NCBI GenBank assembly: GCA_038501195.1
Contig: JBBPUQ010000002.1
Location: 806,001-870,000, forward strand
DNA from: Nemania diffusa
Lineage: Eukaryota > Ascomycota > Sordariomycetes > Xylariales > Xylariaceae
Direction: 5' to 3'
Length of the DNA: 64,000 bases
Notes under the pieces: generated by a model
What the model saw: only the letters and a program-made list of their open reading frames with translations
Told to the model about the DNA's origin: nothing
The model's database searches: none
Part shown: piece by piece, positions 24,775 to 37,058 of the stretch
Layout of the letters: every line of letters begins with the position of its first letter
How positions within the stretch are numbered: position 1 is the stretch's first letter
Translations under genes and position numbers: made by a program

Positions 24775-26869
24775 GTACTTAGTTTTTTTGTACAAATAGA
24801 AACCCAAAAACTTGTACTTATTTCTGGGATTTTTACTGCGCATTTTGCGCTTTTACTTACGTACGAAGATCGATTGTACGAACTTTTTCTTACTCGGATT
24901 ATTTACAATAGCTTAATTGAAATAGCTCAATTTACTGCGTTTACTAAAGTATAGCAATTCGACTAAAACTATAGCAGTAAGCTGTACAACATATTGTACA
25001 ACAAGGTTTGAATTTTTATTTCGACGTGCTGTTAACTTGGAATTACTGAAGAATAGTATTATGCAGTATTTTTTTCTGTACTAAAAAAAAGAGCTGAATA
25101 GTATTATTTCAACTATATTGATCCAACACGTAGATGGGACGAAATTTATACAATGCTTGACAATTATTTTAATACGACAGTTAACTATAGTTAGTACTGG
25201 ACCGACTGGACTACTATTACTTTTGTACGAATAAAACAAGACAATTTAACGAAAACAATGCTTGAAATATTGAAAACTATGATCGACAAGTTTTAATTTA
25301 TGCAACGTGCTCTAAGACTTGGCTATTATAAAGAAATACTACTTTATATAGCAGTTGTACAAGCATGCTTTAGCGTACTCGAGCTTGAACTTGCTTTAAT
25401 TAGTTAAAAACTTACGTACGAAGCTTTGTTTTTTAACTTGCGGGCAGCGCTGCAAGTTTTTTTTAATCGAGAGGTAAACTACTATTGTACAACAGACGTT
25501 TACTTTGTTGACAAACGGTACAATACTAAGTATTTGAAACGATTGTACAGATATAGCTTTAAGAAGAACTTTCGCTGAAAACTACAGCAATTGTACAATA
25601 AAAACAACAGAAGTAACAAGAAGTGCTTTATTTGCAAGAAGCTTAGTTGTTGGTTTATTAATTACAGCTAACAAGAAAGATCGAAAGCAAAAAAGCAATA
25701 TTTTGCTGCGTGCGATATTTTAGAGCAAAAAGCCCCATTGTATAAAAAGTATGATGCGTTTGTACTGGACTACGAAAGTAATAAGAATCTTTTGTATAAC
25801 AATGAATCTAATAACGACTTGGATTTTGAAACCGGAAACGAAACAGTTTAATTTTTGATAGATTTAATATATTTTTATTGTACAACAGAAAAAGACATAT
25901 ATGCTCAAAACCAAACGTTAATATTAGACAATTTTTACTTAAACAGTTAATATAGTACGAAGTACTAAAGTATTTTATAAAATATTAGCGCAGCTAAGGT
26001 TTTAACTACTGAAAAAGCTTAAGCTGAAGCTTTTGTACAAGAGAACTTTTTTGTACGAATAAACTAGACCTTGAGCAGTACAGCAATTTAATTTAGTAGT
26101 ATTAAAAGCTTTGAAGTTATAAGTACTATAACGATTTTAATGTTGATTAGACCGATCGAATTTTATATTTTAAACGTACTGACTTTGTTTTTACTGTTGT
26201 TGCAAAACGTAGATTGACTGCACGCTTATTTCAACAATGTGCAAAACGTAATTATACAACAGAATGGTACAACAGTACTAATTGTACGAAAATGGGGACA
26301 CCTGTTTTTTGATGTTAGCTGATTAGAAGCTGCAAGTTATTTTATAAAACAAAAACTTCAAAAGTTACATCGTTGATTTGGACACTTTTGTACGGAAAGA
26401 CTTGTAAAGTTACTGCGAAAAACTAAACACGATAATATTAACGTTTTGGTATTTCGAGAAATCAAGAAGTTTTGCTACTATTGTTAATTGTACAATTAAG
26501 CTTTAAGAAGATTTAAGTTTTTGCTAAAAAACGAATGCAATTTTAATTACAAAATCGTTATTAATGTTGTACAAATTAACGGACAACTGATTTTATACGT
26601 AATTAATACAAGTATTTCGTTTTAAGTAGCTAAATTTTTGAAGTTTTTAAGTGCGTACAATATTTAGAACGTATTATGCCAATGTTGGATTTTGGTATAC
26701 TAAGAGCTACTTGATTACATTATACATAATTTTAGTACAAATTTTTCGTTTGAAAAATTTTGCAATAACGTACAACTAGTCGGAGCTTCGTATAAAGAAA
26801 TGCTTGTTGAAGCATACTGAGCTGTCGGAAAGGTTAAACGAGTACATGTACTACTTTGTTGTACGTTTG

Positions 26870-29105
26870 ATATTTTGTACAAAGAAATCGGTTACTGTAT
26901 AAACGAAAAAACAGTACTGCAAATGGCTGTAAAAGCTTTAAACGATACAGCTGGACTGAATAGTTTCGTACTTACTTTGCTAGTTTTTGGAGCTTATTTT
27001 AAAATTAATAGTAACTTACTTTTTTTGCTGGAAATTATTCAAAGAGCAGAAGCTGTACAAAAAGCTATGAAAATATTGAGAGGTATTTGTACAAAAGTTG
27101 ATATTGACTGAGCTATACAAACTAAAAACGGACTAGCATTATTGTACGAAGTACTTTTTTTACTTTTTTAAAGTGAAGTTATAGTATGAAAAGAATGCAA
27201 AAGCTGGATAAAACTGTATAAAATTTCTGCAATTAAAAATTATAACATTATGGTTGATATAACGAACGGACTGGCTAAGTTTTGTTGCATACAAGTTAAG
27301 CTATATTACTAACAAGAAGCTATGTTTGACTTATTGTATAAAGAAAACAACTTTTTGTACGAACTTTTTTAAACTATTGAACAGCTGCAAACTTGACGTA
27401 GAGGTAGACCGAGAAAGTTACTTGCATTTACTGGCAACTAGTACTTTGTACTGAAAAAAGTTAACGATTATGTTTTAGCTGTACAATTGAGATAGAACGG
27501 TGTAATTATTACACCCGGCGCACTTTTTGAACAATTAAACGTAGCTAAAATAAACGCGCTGGCGACCTAGGGTGTATTTTAGTTCGTATAATATAATCCG
27601 AACTAACATAACTAAATGAGAATTTTCTAGATTAAGCTTGTACGAAAAATCAAAGATAAAACAACTAAGCTGTACAAAAAGTTTAAATTGGTTGTATAAA
27701 GTTATAAAAACGATGACAAAGTTCAAATTTTTATGTAAGCACTAACAATCTAGCGTATAAGTCAACGGTTTATTATAGCTTTGGAACTGTTGCTAATTTA
27801 AAATTACAGCATGCACGCGAAACTGTGAGATATTTTTTAAGCATATATATAGTTGTACAACAAGTTGAACCAAGAAATTTATGCTTATTTGCTGAAAAAA
27901 TTGGAAAACAGGTATTTAGCAGGCACTATGTTTTAGATTGTACAACTATTATATGGATTAGCTAAGTTAGGATTGTATTGGTACAAAACTTACTACAGAT
28001 ATTACTGCTAAGAATTAGGCATGAAAGTGTTTATATACAATTTATGTTTGTTGTATATTAAGAAGTAACTTGACGAATTTGCGATTACAGGATTTTAAAC
28101 GAACAATACGTTTAGTATTGTGTTTGAGAAGTTTTTGTACAAAAAAAAAACTAAGCTATTATTTTGTGCGAAACTGAAAGCGAAGTTGACGCTTGAACAC
28201 TTTGTCAAATTTAACGGAAGCAAAATTTAAATAAATGAACAGGATTTTTTTTTTACTTAACGAGAACAAGTTGAACAATTACGTATTATTGACTTTTGTA
28301 CAGAAGATTATTTTTAGTAATACGTTGTTTAACGAGCTCAAGGAGTATATATTGCGTTAGTATGCTAACTGGAAGCATTGTACAACTTGTTGATTGCTGT
28401 ATAAGTTTAAAAGCTGTTAGAGGACGACGTTAAAGCATTGAATGTATAAATACAATAGCAGATCAACAACGTATAGCGAAAACTACGTTATATACTTTTG
28501 AATTTTAGTTGTACGAAAATTTTTATTTTTATTGACGAAGCGTTTGTAAACAACAAAAATTTGAGTTTTTAGATTAGATTTGTAATCGTATTAGCTAACG
28601 AAAGCTGTACAAAAAACACTTTTACGATCGAAAGCAATATTGTTTACTGGAATTTGATTAAGTGCAAACAAGTTATGCGTAGTGTACTAGCAAGTAAGTT
28701 ATATGGCATAGTTAACAGATTTGACTGCGCTATTGTATTTAGTACGACTTTTTAAAGAATTATTTGTACGATGAAATTACTAACTGTATTATTAGTTATA
28801 TGTACTAATTTCAAGTTTTTGTACGAATGTTTGGTCAAACTGGGAACTACGCAAGAGAAGCGACTTATAATCAACATTATGTTATTTTGGAAAGCGTACA
28901 AAAATCGCGAGATTATAGAAATACGTTGAATCGATAGCAAGAACAACTTGGCAAACGCTTGTACGAAAAAAGCACTTAATTAAGCATTAGAAAAGCTAGT
29001 TAGTACAAATAAGCTGGTTGTATGAGTAGAAGCATATATAGATTGGTTGAACAGCGGAAGAAATGACGGAAAATTAGTTAACATTGGAACTGGAGTTACT
29101 GCATA
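26870..29105 (+). pseudogene. Copia polyprotein relic (end of integrase region, RT, RNase H)
   Basis: The sequence is legible across three blocks despite stops. At 26875-27110 an ALNDTAG...LLVFGAY block resembles the segment following the integrase in fungal copia polyproteins. At 27397-27420 an RRGRPRK basic motif marks the linker before the reverse transcriptase. The RT follows, with a LLYGLAKLG block near 27949, where family members read KPLYGIAEAG. From about 28500 to 29100 an RNase H region includes RSVLASKLYG, LYECLVKLGTT and EKRL. Stops and Asn/Lys replacements follow RIP expectations. Confidence 0.8.
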
Positions 29106-29122
29106 AAAGAAAAAATCTTTAG

Positions 29123-29430
29123 TGTTGAACTAATGACTTGATAGAATTTGTACGTATGTATTAAGTACGTACGACCAAAACTTGGACTAAAACTTTTATT
29201 AAGTAACCGAATAAATAAAGAATACAGGGACTTACTGGGATTTATAAGACTTATAGGTCCCACGTATACACATATGTAAATAACTTGCGTACAACTTTTT
29301 TGGCTGTATTTTTTTTTGTAGAATATATACATGAATCAATATAGAACTTTAGGACTTAGAAACAGACCTTAAACCTTACGGATTATTTCGAATTTTTTTG
29401 TGTATGTACATACAAAGAGTTTTACTAACA
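29123..29430 (+). repeat. 3' LTR of the copia element
   Basis: 308 bases, aligned end to end with the 5' LTR. Most differences are T or A here where the 5' copy has C or G. It is followed immediately by the second copy of the AATAT target duplication. Confidence 0.9.
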
Positions 29431-29689
29431 AATATATAAATAAAAATTTTTTATTATTATTAAAAATATATAATTTTTTTTAAATTTTTATAATTTTTAT
29501 TGAAAATTTATAAAAAACTATAACAAAATAGTTAAACTGTTAAACTAATTAATAAAAAAAAAAGTTCTTTTTATATAAACTTTTTAATATAAAAAAGTTT
29601 TTAAATTTTTAAAAAAAAACTTAGTTATATTTTTTATTTTAAGTTATTATAATTATAGTTTATTTATTAAAATAAAAACCAATATTTTT

Positions 29690-30010
29690 AATAAAGTAAT
29701 TATAAAAATAATATTTTAACTTTATAAAAAAAAGTAATATTTAATAGTTTATTATTTTAAAACTTTATATAATATAAAATTAAACTATAGTATTTATAAC
29801 AAAAAATTATTAATAGTAATATTAGCATTAAAAAAATAAAAATTAAAACTAATAAACAATTAATAAAAAAAGCTATTTTTTATTATTATAAATTATAAAG
29901 TATTAAAATATTTCAATCAAAAGTAATATTTTAATTTAAAACAAGCTAATTAAGCAATACTTTTTTTAAAATATAATTTTGTAATTATTTACTATTTAAG
30001 TAAAAAAAAT
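29690..30010 (+). pseudogene. Gypsy RT/RNase H relic (continuation after the copia insertion)
   Basis: Plus-strand reading resumes the gypsy polyprotein after the inserted element. A QKIINSNISIKKIK-like trace sits where YSIYDKELLAIV is expected in RNase H, and a tail of Lys/Asn-rich sequence follows. It is heavily decayed with many stops. The match is by layout and spacing rather than by identity. Confidence 0.45.
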
Positions 30011-32014
30011 ATCGTTGTAAATATTTTATTTTATAAATAAAAAGATTTAATTATTTAAAAAAACAAAAAAAACATATAACAATATTTAATTATATTTATA
30101 TCTTTTAATAAAAAATATTTAAAATAAATAATAAATAATACAACTGTTACTATTATTATTATTTAAAACAATTTAAAAAAAAACTTAAAATAGTTAGCAA
30201 ATTATTAGTTTATTAATTATATTTTTAAATAAAACTATATTAACTTTGTTATAAAAATATATTATTAAAAAATAAAAAATAAAAAACTAAACAATTTATA
30301 AACTTTAAAAAAAAAACTTATTTTTTATTAAAAAAAACTAGTTATATTTAATTATATAAACTTATATATTTAATTAATTTTTAAAATTTATAACTATATA
30401 GTTATAACTTATTTAAATATAAAAAAAACAAAACAACTAATATATAAACAATATTAATAGTTTAAACTATTTAAAAACTGTTAAACTTATATATTAAACT
30501 GTTTAAAATACCAACTTATTAAAATATTAAAAAACAAAACTTCAGAAAAACTATAACTACTGTTAATATTAAACCGAATATAAAAATACTTAGTTATAAA
30601 CTTTAAACAAATATTAAAAAACTACAAAAAATACAATAATATATTAGTTATAATAAATCGATTAAATAAAAAAGTATAAATAATACTTTATATAACAAAA
30701 GCAACAGCAGAAAATATTGCAAAAATATACTATAAAAGTTTTTTTTAAATATTTAATATATTTATTATTATAATTACTAATAAAAAACTTTAATTTATTT
30801 TAGTTTTTATAAATAAATTAAATAAGCTAATAAAAATTACTTATATTTTTATATTATTAAACTATTATAAAACAATAAATTAAATAAAAATTATAAACAA
30901 ATATTTAAATTAAAAGTTATAACTTTATATAAATTATTTTTAAAACAATTAGTTAAATCAAATTTTTACTATAAACTATATTTAAATATTTATATTATAC
31001 AAATTAATAAAATTATTTTTTTATAAAATAAAAATAAACTTTTTTATGTTTTTTTATTTTAATTAAAATTATTGAACTACTAATAAAAAATTAGAAAAAA
31101 TAACTATATAAAAATAATATATTTAAAAATAAAAATAAAAAAAAGCTTAAATTATAATAGATTATATTATAATTGTAAAAATAAATATATAAAAAGCTTA
31201 AAAAAAAATAGTTTATTAAATAAATAAAAAAAAAAAAAAACTTAATTTTAATATAAATAATTATATATTTATTTTAAAAAAATAACAGTTATAAATTACA
31301 AATAAACTTTTTAATAAATTAAACTTTTTAATAACTTAATAACTTTTTAAAATTTTAATATATAAAAAAAATATATATATATTAAAAGTTTTAAATTTTT
31401 AAAAAACAACTAATAAATATTATATAAACAAATTATAAAAATACTTTAATAATTTTTTATTTAAATAAAAGTTAAAAAATTTTATTAAAAAATCGATTAA
31501 ACTAAAAAAAAAAAAAAAGTTTATTGTTAAAAAAATCTAAACTTTATAATTACATTATAAAAAGCTTTAATATTAAATTATATAACAAAACTAAAATATT
31601 AACAATAAATAATATTTAGTTAAAAATTTTAAAAATAATATATTATTTTTATATTAATTTTATTAAAACTATTTAAATATAATAAAACTTTTAATATATT
31701 TAAAAAAATAGTTAAAAATAAAAACAAAAAATAAATTTATAAAATTATATTTTAATAATAATAAAGCTATTAAAAAAAACATTAAATAATTATATAAAAA
31801 AAAAAATATATAAAACTTAACTTATATAAAATAAGCTTTAACAAACTATTATTTAACAACTAAATATAAAAAAACTTATAAAATAACGCAATAAATAAAA
31901 AACTTAAAATAAAACTTATAAATAAATATCTAAAATAATTCTTTTTTTTACTAAAAAACACTTAATTTAATTACTGTTTGTATAAAAGCTCATTTTTTTT
32001 TTTTAAAAAAAATA

Positions 32015-32272
32015 GTTACAATATAGTAACTAATATAAGCTATACAATTACCTTAGCTACATACTGCAATCTTTTTGCTTCTTTTTTTTTTTTTGCAAAA
32101 CTTACTTATTGTTAAAGCTTACTGCTTTAAACAGCCCATATACCACCTATTTTTATTACTTTATACTAGCTAGATTTCTCGTTTTTTTTTTTCTTTTTCA
32201 TATTTAAATTTTTGTACACAATTAAGTCATTTAATCAGTAGCCCTATCTTTTACAAATACCAACATATAACA
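32015..32272 (+). repeat. 3' LTR of the gypsy element
   Basis: 258 bases matching 19567-19824, with both terminal motifs intact. It keeps some C residues (CCCATATACCACC, GTAGCCCTATC) that are T in the left copy, so decay is not uniform between the two LTRs. Confidence 0.82.
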
Positions 32273-35200
32273 AAAAAGCTTAAATATATATTCGTTTGTT
32301 TTTTTTTTTATGTTTTTATAAATAATTAATAAAAGTTTTAAAAATATATATAATAATTTTTTTTATTTGTTTATATATATATTGCTTTTTACTAGCTTTT
32401 TATATTAATATTTTTATATAATACTTTTATATTAAACTATATAAATATGTTTTAATAAATAATATTTTATTTATTTTTAATAGTGTTATATTATATAACT
32501 ACTACTAGTAAACAGTATATATTAAAATATTAATATACTATTTATAAACTATTAGCAAATATTTTAAAAGCTTTAATTATTTAGTTTTATATTTTGTAAT
32601 TAATTTTAATAACATTAATATAAAGCAACATTTAATTCTAGTGTTTTTTTTCAATTTAAAAAAACTTTTATATAAAGCTAAAACAAATATAAAAATACTA
32701 TTTATATATAGCTTACGTTTTAAATTTTTTACATTTATATAGTATTTTTAAATATGTTATATAAAATTAACAAATAAGTATTTACTGCAGTTTTATAAAA
32801 AACTAACTTATAATAATATTTAAAGTTTTTTTAAAATCTATATTATTTGTTATTTAAAAAAGCTATATTATTATATTATATAAAGTTTTAAAACTTTTTA
32901 ATAAATTTTTATTTATAAAGTTTATTATTTTATATTTATAGTAAACTTAATAAAAATATATATTTATGTTATAATATTATTATTATATTAAATTCAACTT
33001 TAAGAATTTTTTTATTAAAAAGTTATTTTAACTTATAATATATTTAGTAAAAACTTTAATAGTTTTTATATATATTAGCAAAAAAAATTCAATTTATTAT
33101 AAAAGTTAGTTTATTTTTAGTTAAAAATTAAACTTAGTAACTTTTTTTTATATAAATATTAAAAATATAATTAAAACTTATATTGTTTAAAAAATAAAAA
33201 AATAAATTTAAATATATATAAATATATTTTTGCAAATTAAAAGTTAATAATAATAGTTATAATAACACTTGCTACATTATAAAGTTAATAATAAATATTT
33301 ATAGTAAATTTATACTATATTTATATTTATTGTATTTATAGTTTTATATAACTTAATAAATTATTTAATATTTTTTATATAAATTGATTGTTTTATAGTT
33401 TATATCAATTTTAATTGATTTAATATTATAGCTTTTTAATAATTTAATTTGCTTTTTATAAAAACAAATAATTATTAAGTTAATTTTATTATTAAAATAA
33501 TATTAAATATATTATAAAATATTAATAAAACTTTAAAATATTTTTTAAAAATTTACTTAGTTAAAATTATTATAATGATATATTGTTTATTTATATTTAA
33601 GCTTTAAATAACTTAATTTAAAAAACATATAAATAAGCTTTTGTTTATAAAACATATAATATATTTAGCTTTTGCTAATAAAGCTAATATATATATTTGT
33701 AGCAGTTTTGTTTTAAAATTTAAAATAAAAGTTTATATAAATAAAGCTATATATAAAACTAACTAATAATTAAAAATTAGTTATTAAATATTTGTTAATA
33801 TTTTATTATTTATTAGTTGTTTTATTTAAATTAGTTGTTTAATATTTTTAAACTGCTTATATATATATATTTGCAGCATTTGTTAATTTAGTTTTAAATA
33901 AATAACAAAAGTAAATATATTTTTTATATATTATTAATAATATTTTTTTATTAAAAATTTACTATTGTATAATAATATTGTAGTTATATTAAACTATAGC
34001 AAAATTACTAAAATAGTAGTTTTAAGCTATATATAAAAAAATTAATAAATATTTTATAAGTTTAACTTTTTAACTTATAGCAAAGCTTTTTTTAACAAAT
34101 ATTATTTTTAATATTTTAACAAATAAATTTTACTGCTTTTTTAATATAATTATTTATTAAAATATAATTAATTAATTTAATAAACTAATTAAAACAAATT
34201 AATATTTAATATTAAAAATACTTAAATTTATATTTTAAATAATTTAAATAAAAAATATTAAATTTATTTTTATTACTAACTGTTTATACTATATATTAGT
34301 AAGTTTTTATTAAATATTTAATAAATCAACTTATATTACTTTTTTTTATTTATTAAAACATTTAATAGCATTTTTTATTATAATTTTTATTTATTTATTT
34401 AAAATATATTTACTTTTTTTAAAGTTTTTTTAAATTGTATATATAAATATTAAAACTATTTATTTAAAATTAAAAAAATTACGTAACTTTTGCAACTTTT
34501 TTTGCTTAATAAATATGTTAGAACTTTTATTAAATAAATTTATTTTTTTTTTTAGCAACTTTAAATTAATTTAATTATAATATTAAATATTAATATATTT
34601 ATACTTATATTAATAAATAGTTTTATTTAAATATAAACAATATATTAACTAAAAAATTAATAGCTATTTATAAAAATATTAGATTTAAAACTATATAAAT
34701 ATTTTATAAAACATATAAAAGTATATATTTATATTTTTTTAAAGCTTAAGTTGTAAACTTTAAAAAAAGTGTTTTTTTTTAATAATATATATAAACTTGC
34801 TGTTATAAATAAATAATTAACTTAATATTTTAATAGCATTAATAATTATTTTAATATAAATAAAGCTATAGTTTATTTTTTTTTTTTTTTATATAATTAG
34901 TTTTAAAATTAACATTAATAGCAAGTTTTTAAAAATATCAAAAAGTAAACTTATTAAATATTTTGTAAAATTGTTTTTACTTTTGACTTTATTTGTATTT
35001 TTATAGCTTTTATTATTAATAGAAAAAAGTAAAAGCAAAAAGTTATTAAAAAAAAAGTTATCGAAATTTATTAAAAATTTTATAAAAATATCATTTTATA
35101 TTTTAATAATAATTTATGTTTTTTTTTTTAGTTTAAATTTATTTTTAAAAAAAATAAAAACACTAAAAATATTTTTTATATTAATATATTTTAAAACACT

Positions 35201-35642
35201 AAATATTAAAAAGTTATTAAAATATAATTTGCTAAATTTATTTATTTATTAATAAAATTTAAAAATTTTTTCAAATAGCTTAATTAAATATTAATAAATA
35301 TATAGTAAATTTTTTAATACTATATATTATATACTTTTTAAAAAAAAAAAAACTTTTTTTACATTTGCTTTTTCAGCTTTTTTTTATTTTAAAACTTTAA
35401 TATTTAATTTATTATTTATATAAAAATTTATAATAATTAAAATATATTAAATATTCAAGTTTTAATAAAATATATTAAAAAATAGTACTAAAAGTATATA
35501 AAAAAAAACAGTTAACTTAATAAATATTTATAAATTGCTTAATATAAAAAAGTAAAAAAAAAAAAAATAAAGTACAAAAATACTTATACAAATTTTTTAT
35601 TTATTAAATACAAAGTAAACTTATTAAACTATTTTAAATCTT
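32273..35642. repeat. Right arm of the transposon, AT-only sequence
   Basis: Almost only A/T, with no usable frame and no internal LTR-like pair that I can see. This arm and the left arm should together be the original body of the inverted-repeat element. Confidence 0.65.
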
Positions 35643-35792
35643 TTTAAATTAAATTTAGTTTATTTTATAGTATATAAATAAAAAGATTACTTAATATAAA
35701 CTATTATATAGCAACTAAAATAAGTACTCACTTACTAATTACTGTTTCTAGTTAGTTGCTAAGCTTTGTATGGTCGGATGATCTACTTTCTC
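35643..35792 (-). repeat. Right terminal inverted repeat
   Basis: Reverse complement of the left repeat. It reads ...GGATGATCTAC, two mismatched bases, then TCTC at the outer end, followed directly by the GATGGAGGG target duplication at 35793-35801. Confidence 0.85.
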
Positions 35793-37058
35793 GATGGAGG
35801 GAGCTTAGCACAAGGTCAACAGGTTGCTCTTCTGGCAGTTATGAATTGTGACGCCGTCAGCATTTGCTACTAGGTACTGTAGATACGTATAAGCTGGAGC
35901 CTACATACCCATGCTATCACTTATGGTACTATGGCCAAACTGGTAGACCTACCTTAGCGACCTTCATACGTGCCGCTTTCCGCCGTATAATTGAAACTGA
36001 GTTCTCGCCGAGTTCTGTTCCAAGAGGCAGCTGAAAAAGCAACGCAAAAAAAAAACTTTAGGGTTCAAGTCAACAATCGAGCTCACTCGAACCAATAGTA
36101 TACTGCAAAGGCCCGTCTTCCCGCAGATCACCTGTCATTTAGTATTGGTAGCGTACAGTTCACCAGTCCTAGATGAGTATGGTAATACCGCTTTACCCGA
36201 CATCACTACCAATAATTCATGTACCTAACACTGGGCGCTGGGCACTGCTGTGTTGTCTTACCGTGTTAGATGGTTAGCTAGACACTGTAAAGCTAACACA
36301 GATTGTGTCGCAGATCATTTCCTAGCAATGGAGTGATGCAAGAGAGTGTGCATTGCAACCCTCCATCCCCATCTTGCATTTGCTGGGAGTAGACCAGGCT
36401 GATCGCCGGTCTTGCCGACTTCAAATATCCCGTATTGAAGCTGATTCTTCTAGTTTTTTAATGGGCCTCCTTCTGTCTTCATACCTACTTCAAGCATAAC
36501 ATACCTAGCTGGCCTATATCTCGCATCTATCGACTTCGTACCATTGCAGAGCTAATGCTTTATACCAGCCCGAGCTATCACCGTCGCAGTACGTACGCAT
36601 GTAATCCACGTTAGCAGCAAGCGCTAGGTGGATCGTCAACTCATAGTCTTTCAGGGCTCCGCTGGATCTCGGAATTTTTTTACTGGCCTAAAGACTATAC
36701 TACCTCGCGTCGAAGAGACATCGTACAAAGGCCTCCAATTCTCCGGCAAATTCTCTCGTGGGGAATCCTAGTGTACGTAGTACGTAGTATGACTAAGGCT
36801 AAGCTAGAGCCCACCTGCATATGCCTCGAATTTATCCTACCTAAACACTGTACAAATTAAAGCAAAAGCTAAATATTAAGCAAATCGAAAACATATACAC
36901 ATTCATTGCTAGCCAACGAACGGTTGACACCCCTCGTCAAAGTCGAGCAGGATGAAAAACAAGCCACACAAACCTCAGCCAATTGTGGCCGAGGCCAATT
37001 TCTTGAGGCTGGGGGACGAAGACTCATAACTAAATCGAGCCTTATCCATAACGTGAGC
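35793..37058. other. Intergenic, flank of the insertion and kinase promoter
   Basis: Base composition returns to normal immediately after the target duplication. No gene is visible in this 1.27 kb. A frame continues upstream of the kinase-like ATG to about 36906 but has only a TTG, so it is treated as 5' leader. Confidence 0.5.

Larger units (their letters stand above)
23515..29430 (+). mobile_element. Ty1/copia LTR retrotransposon, RIP-inactivated
   Basis: Identical-length direct repeats of 308 bases (23515-23822 and 29123-29430) begin TGTTGAAC and end TACTAACA, with canonical TG...CA ends. The flanks are AATAT at 23510-23514 and 29431-29435, a perfect 5-base target duplication. A purine-rich AAAAGAAAAAA lies just before the 3' LTR. 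The internal order on the plus strand is Gag-like, integrase region, reverse transcriptase, RNase H, which is the copia order. It is far less AT-rich than the gypsy sequence around it, so it inserted later. Frames are broken by TAA, TAG and TGA codons, many explained by CAA/CAG/TGG-type transitions. Confidence 0.9.
19567..32272 (+). mobile_element. Ty3/gypsy LTR retrotransposon, heavily RIP-decayed, interrupted by a copia element
   Basis: Two direct repeats of exactly 258 bases (19567-19824 and 32015-32272) begin GTTACAATATAG and end ATATAACA. They are flanked by AAAAA on both outer sides, consistent with a 5-base target duplication in poly-A sequence. Excluding the inserted copia element, the body is about 6.8 kb, normal for gypsy. 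On the plus strand a reverse transcriptase skeleton is legible just before the insertion (YINN in place of YxDD at 23313-23324), with RNase H-like traces just after it. Gag-like traces occur near 21060-21500. Every Asp/Glu/Gln/Arg codon class is shifted toward Asn/Lys/stop by G-to-A and C-to-T change, so no protein can be made. Confidence 0.8.
14557..35792. mobile_element. Decayed Mutator-like (MULE-type) DNA transposon with nested retrotransposons
   Basis: This 21.2 kb AT-rich block has clear boundaries. It is flanked by a perfect 9-base direct repeat, GATGGAGGG, at 14548-14556 and 35793-35801. Its ends are inverted repeats of about 150 bases (14557-14706 and 35643-35792), starting GAGA then GTAGATCATCC on each end and aligning without gaps. 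A 9-base target duplication with long terminal inverted repeats is diagnostic-like for the Mutator superfamily. Removing the nested gypsy element leaves about 8.5 kb. No transposase can be read, since the interior is almost pure A/T. Composition, many stops and one-directional transitions between the inverted repeats point to RIP. The superfamily call rests on end structure alone. Confidence 0.72.

Noticed and set aside
14557..35792. Regional centromere
   Set aside because: The AT-only composition would fit a fungal centromere, but clean 9-base target duplications, inverted repeats and two nested LTR elements explain the block as a transposon insertion. A centromeric role cannot be shown from sequence.
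14557..35792. Starship-type giant cargo element
   Set aside because: Starships lack 150-base terminal inverted repeats with 9-base duplications, and no tyrosine recombinase captain or cargo gene is visible at either end.
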